From contig JBCDKM010000024.1 of the NCBI GenBank assembly GCA_038746605.1, positions 1 through 64,000 of the forward strand: a stretch of 64,000 bases of DNA, in the 5' to 3' direction. The notes below the pieces were generated by a model, which did not search any database, was not told the origin of the DNA, and worked only from the letters and a program-made list of their open reading frames with translations. The position numbers and the translations under genes are program-made. Of this stretch, positions 59,702 through 64,000 are shown piece by piece (position 1 is the stretch's first letter; every line of letters starts with the position of its first letter). The DNA comes from Rubricoccus sp038746605. GTDB taxonomy: Bacteria; Bacteroidota; Rhodothermia; Rhodothermales; Rubricoccaceae.

Positions 59702-64000
<4,299 letters not shown>

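Overview
The window is GC-rich bacterial chromosome, most like a marine member of Rhodothermota (Rubricoccaceae-type, e.g. Rubricoccus/Rubrivirga). This placement is inferred from three things. Two secreted proteins end in type IX secretion (T9SS) sorting domains. A one-protein hybrid two-component system (periplasmic propeller, kinase, receiver and AraC domain) is present. Short TAnnTTTG-like boxes, resembling the Bacteroidota -7 element, sit 21-26 nt before many start codons and before all four tRNAs. There is no rRNA, CRISPR array or prophage. The only mobile DNA is the tail of an IS5-like element at the left edge.

Layout: 1-0.6 kb, IS end that truncates a small gene, then tRNA-Thr. 0.7-3.3 kb, lipoprotein / TIM-barrel isomerase-like / NurA nuclease operon. 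3.3-8.1 kb, two outer-membrane proteins, a dynamin-like GTPase, gluconokinase and a small His-rich protein. 8.2-11 kb, YuaF-flotillin operon with two small membrane paralogues. 11-16.8 kb, frameshifted lipoprotein, parC, small secreted proteins, bioY and a CHY zinc-finger gene. 16.8-23.5 kb, seven genes on the minus strand: lipoprotein iota-type carbonic anhydrase, secreted iota-type carbonic anhydrase, two anion-porin-like proteins, NADP isocitrate dehydrogenase, SbtA-type bicarbonate transporter and SbtB-type PII protein. 23.6-32 kb, AlbA_2 protein, gpsA, a NfeD pair, lipoprotein, flavoprotein and a sensor kinase coupled to an acetyltransferase. 32-41.2 kb, secreted M14 and M28 peptidases and two T9SS substrates. 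41.6-46.1 kb, hybrid two-component system. 46.2-49.6 kb, MmeI-like single-chain restriction-modification enzyme. 49.7-59.5 kb, tRNA-Leu, tRNA-Asn and tRNA-Arg, rhodanese, MsrA, FetAB-like exporter, amidotransferase, YheT-like hydrolase, septoil-knot-like protein, UMF1-type MFS transporter, NIF3-like protein and a coiled-coil protein with a degenerate zinc ribbon. 59.7-64 kb, rpoC, cut by the right edge.

Two signals stand out. First, the 16.8-23.5 kb run looks like an inorganic-carbon handling module: porins, periplasmic metal-independent-type carbonic anhydrases, a bicarbonate importer and its PII regulator, in a genome stretch with no sign of autotrophy. Second, a palindrome close to CCCGCCTCGGNNCCGAGGCGGG recurs about 25 times. 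Most copies lie between genes and close to stop codons. At least two are read in frame inside proteins, where they add an R-L-G-x-E-A peptide, as Rickettsia palindromic elements do.
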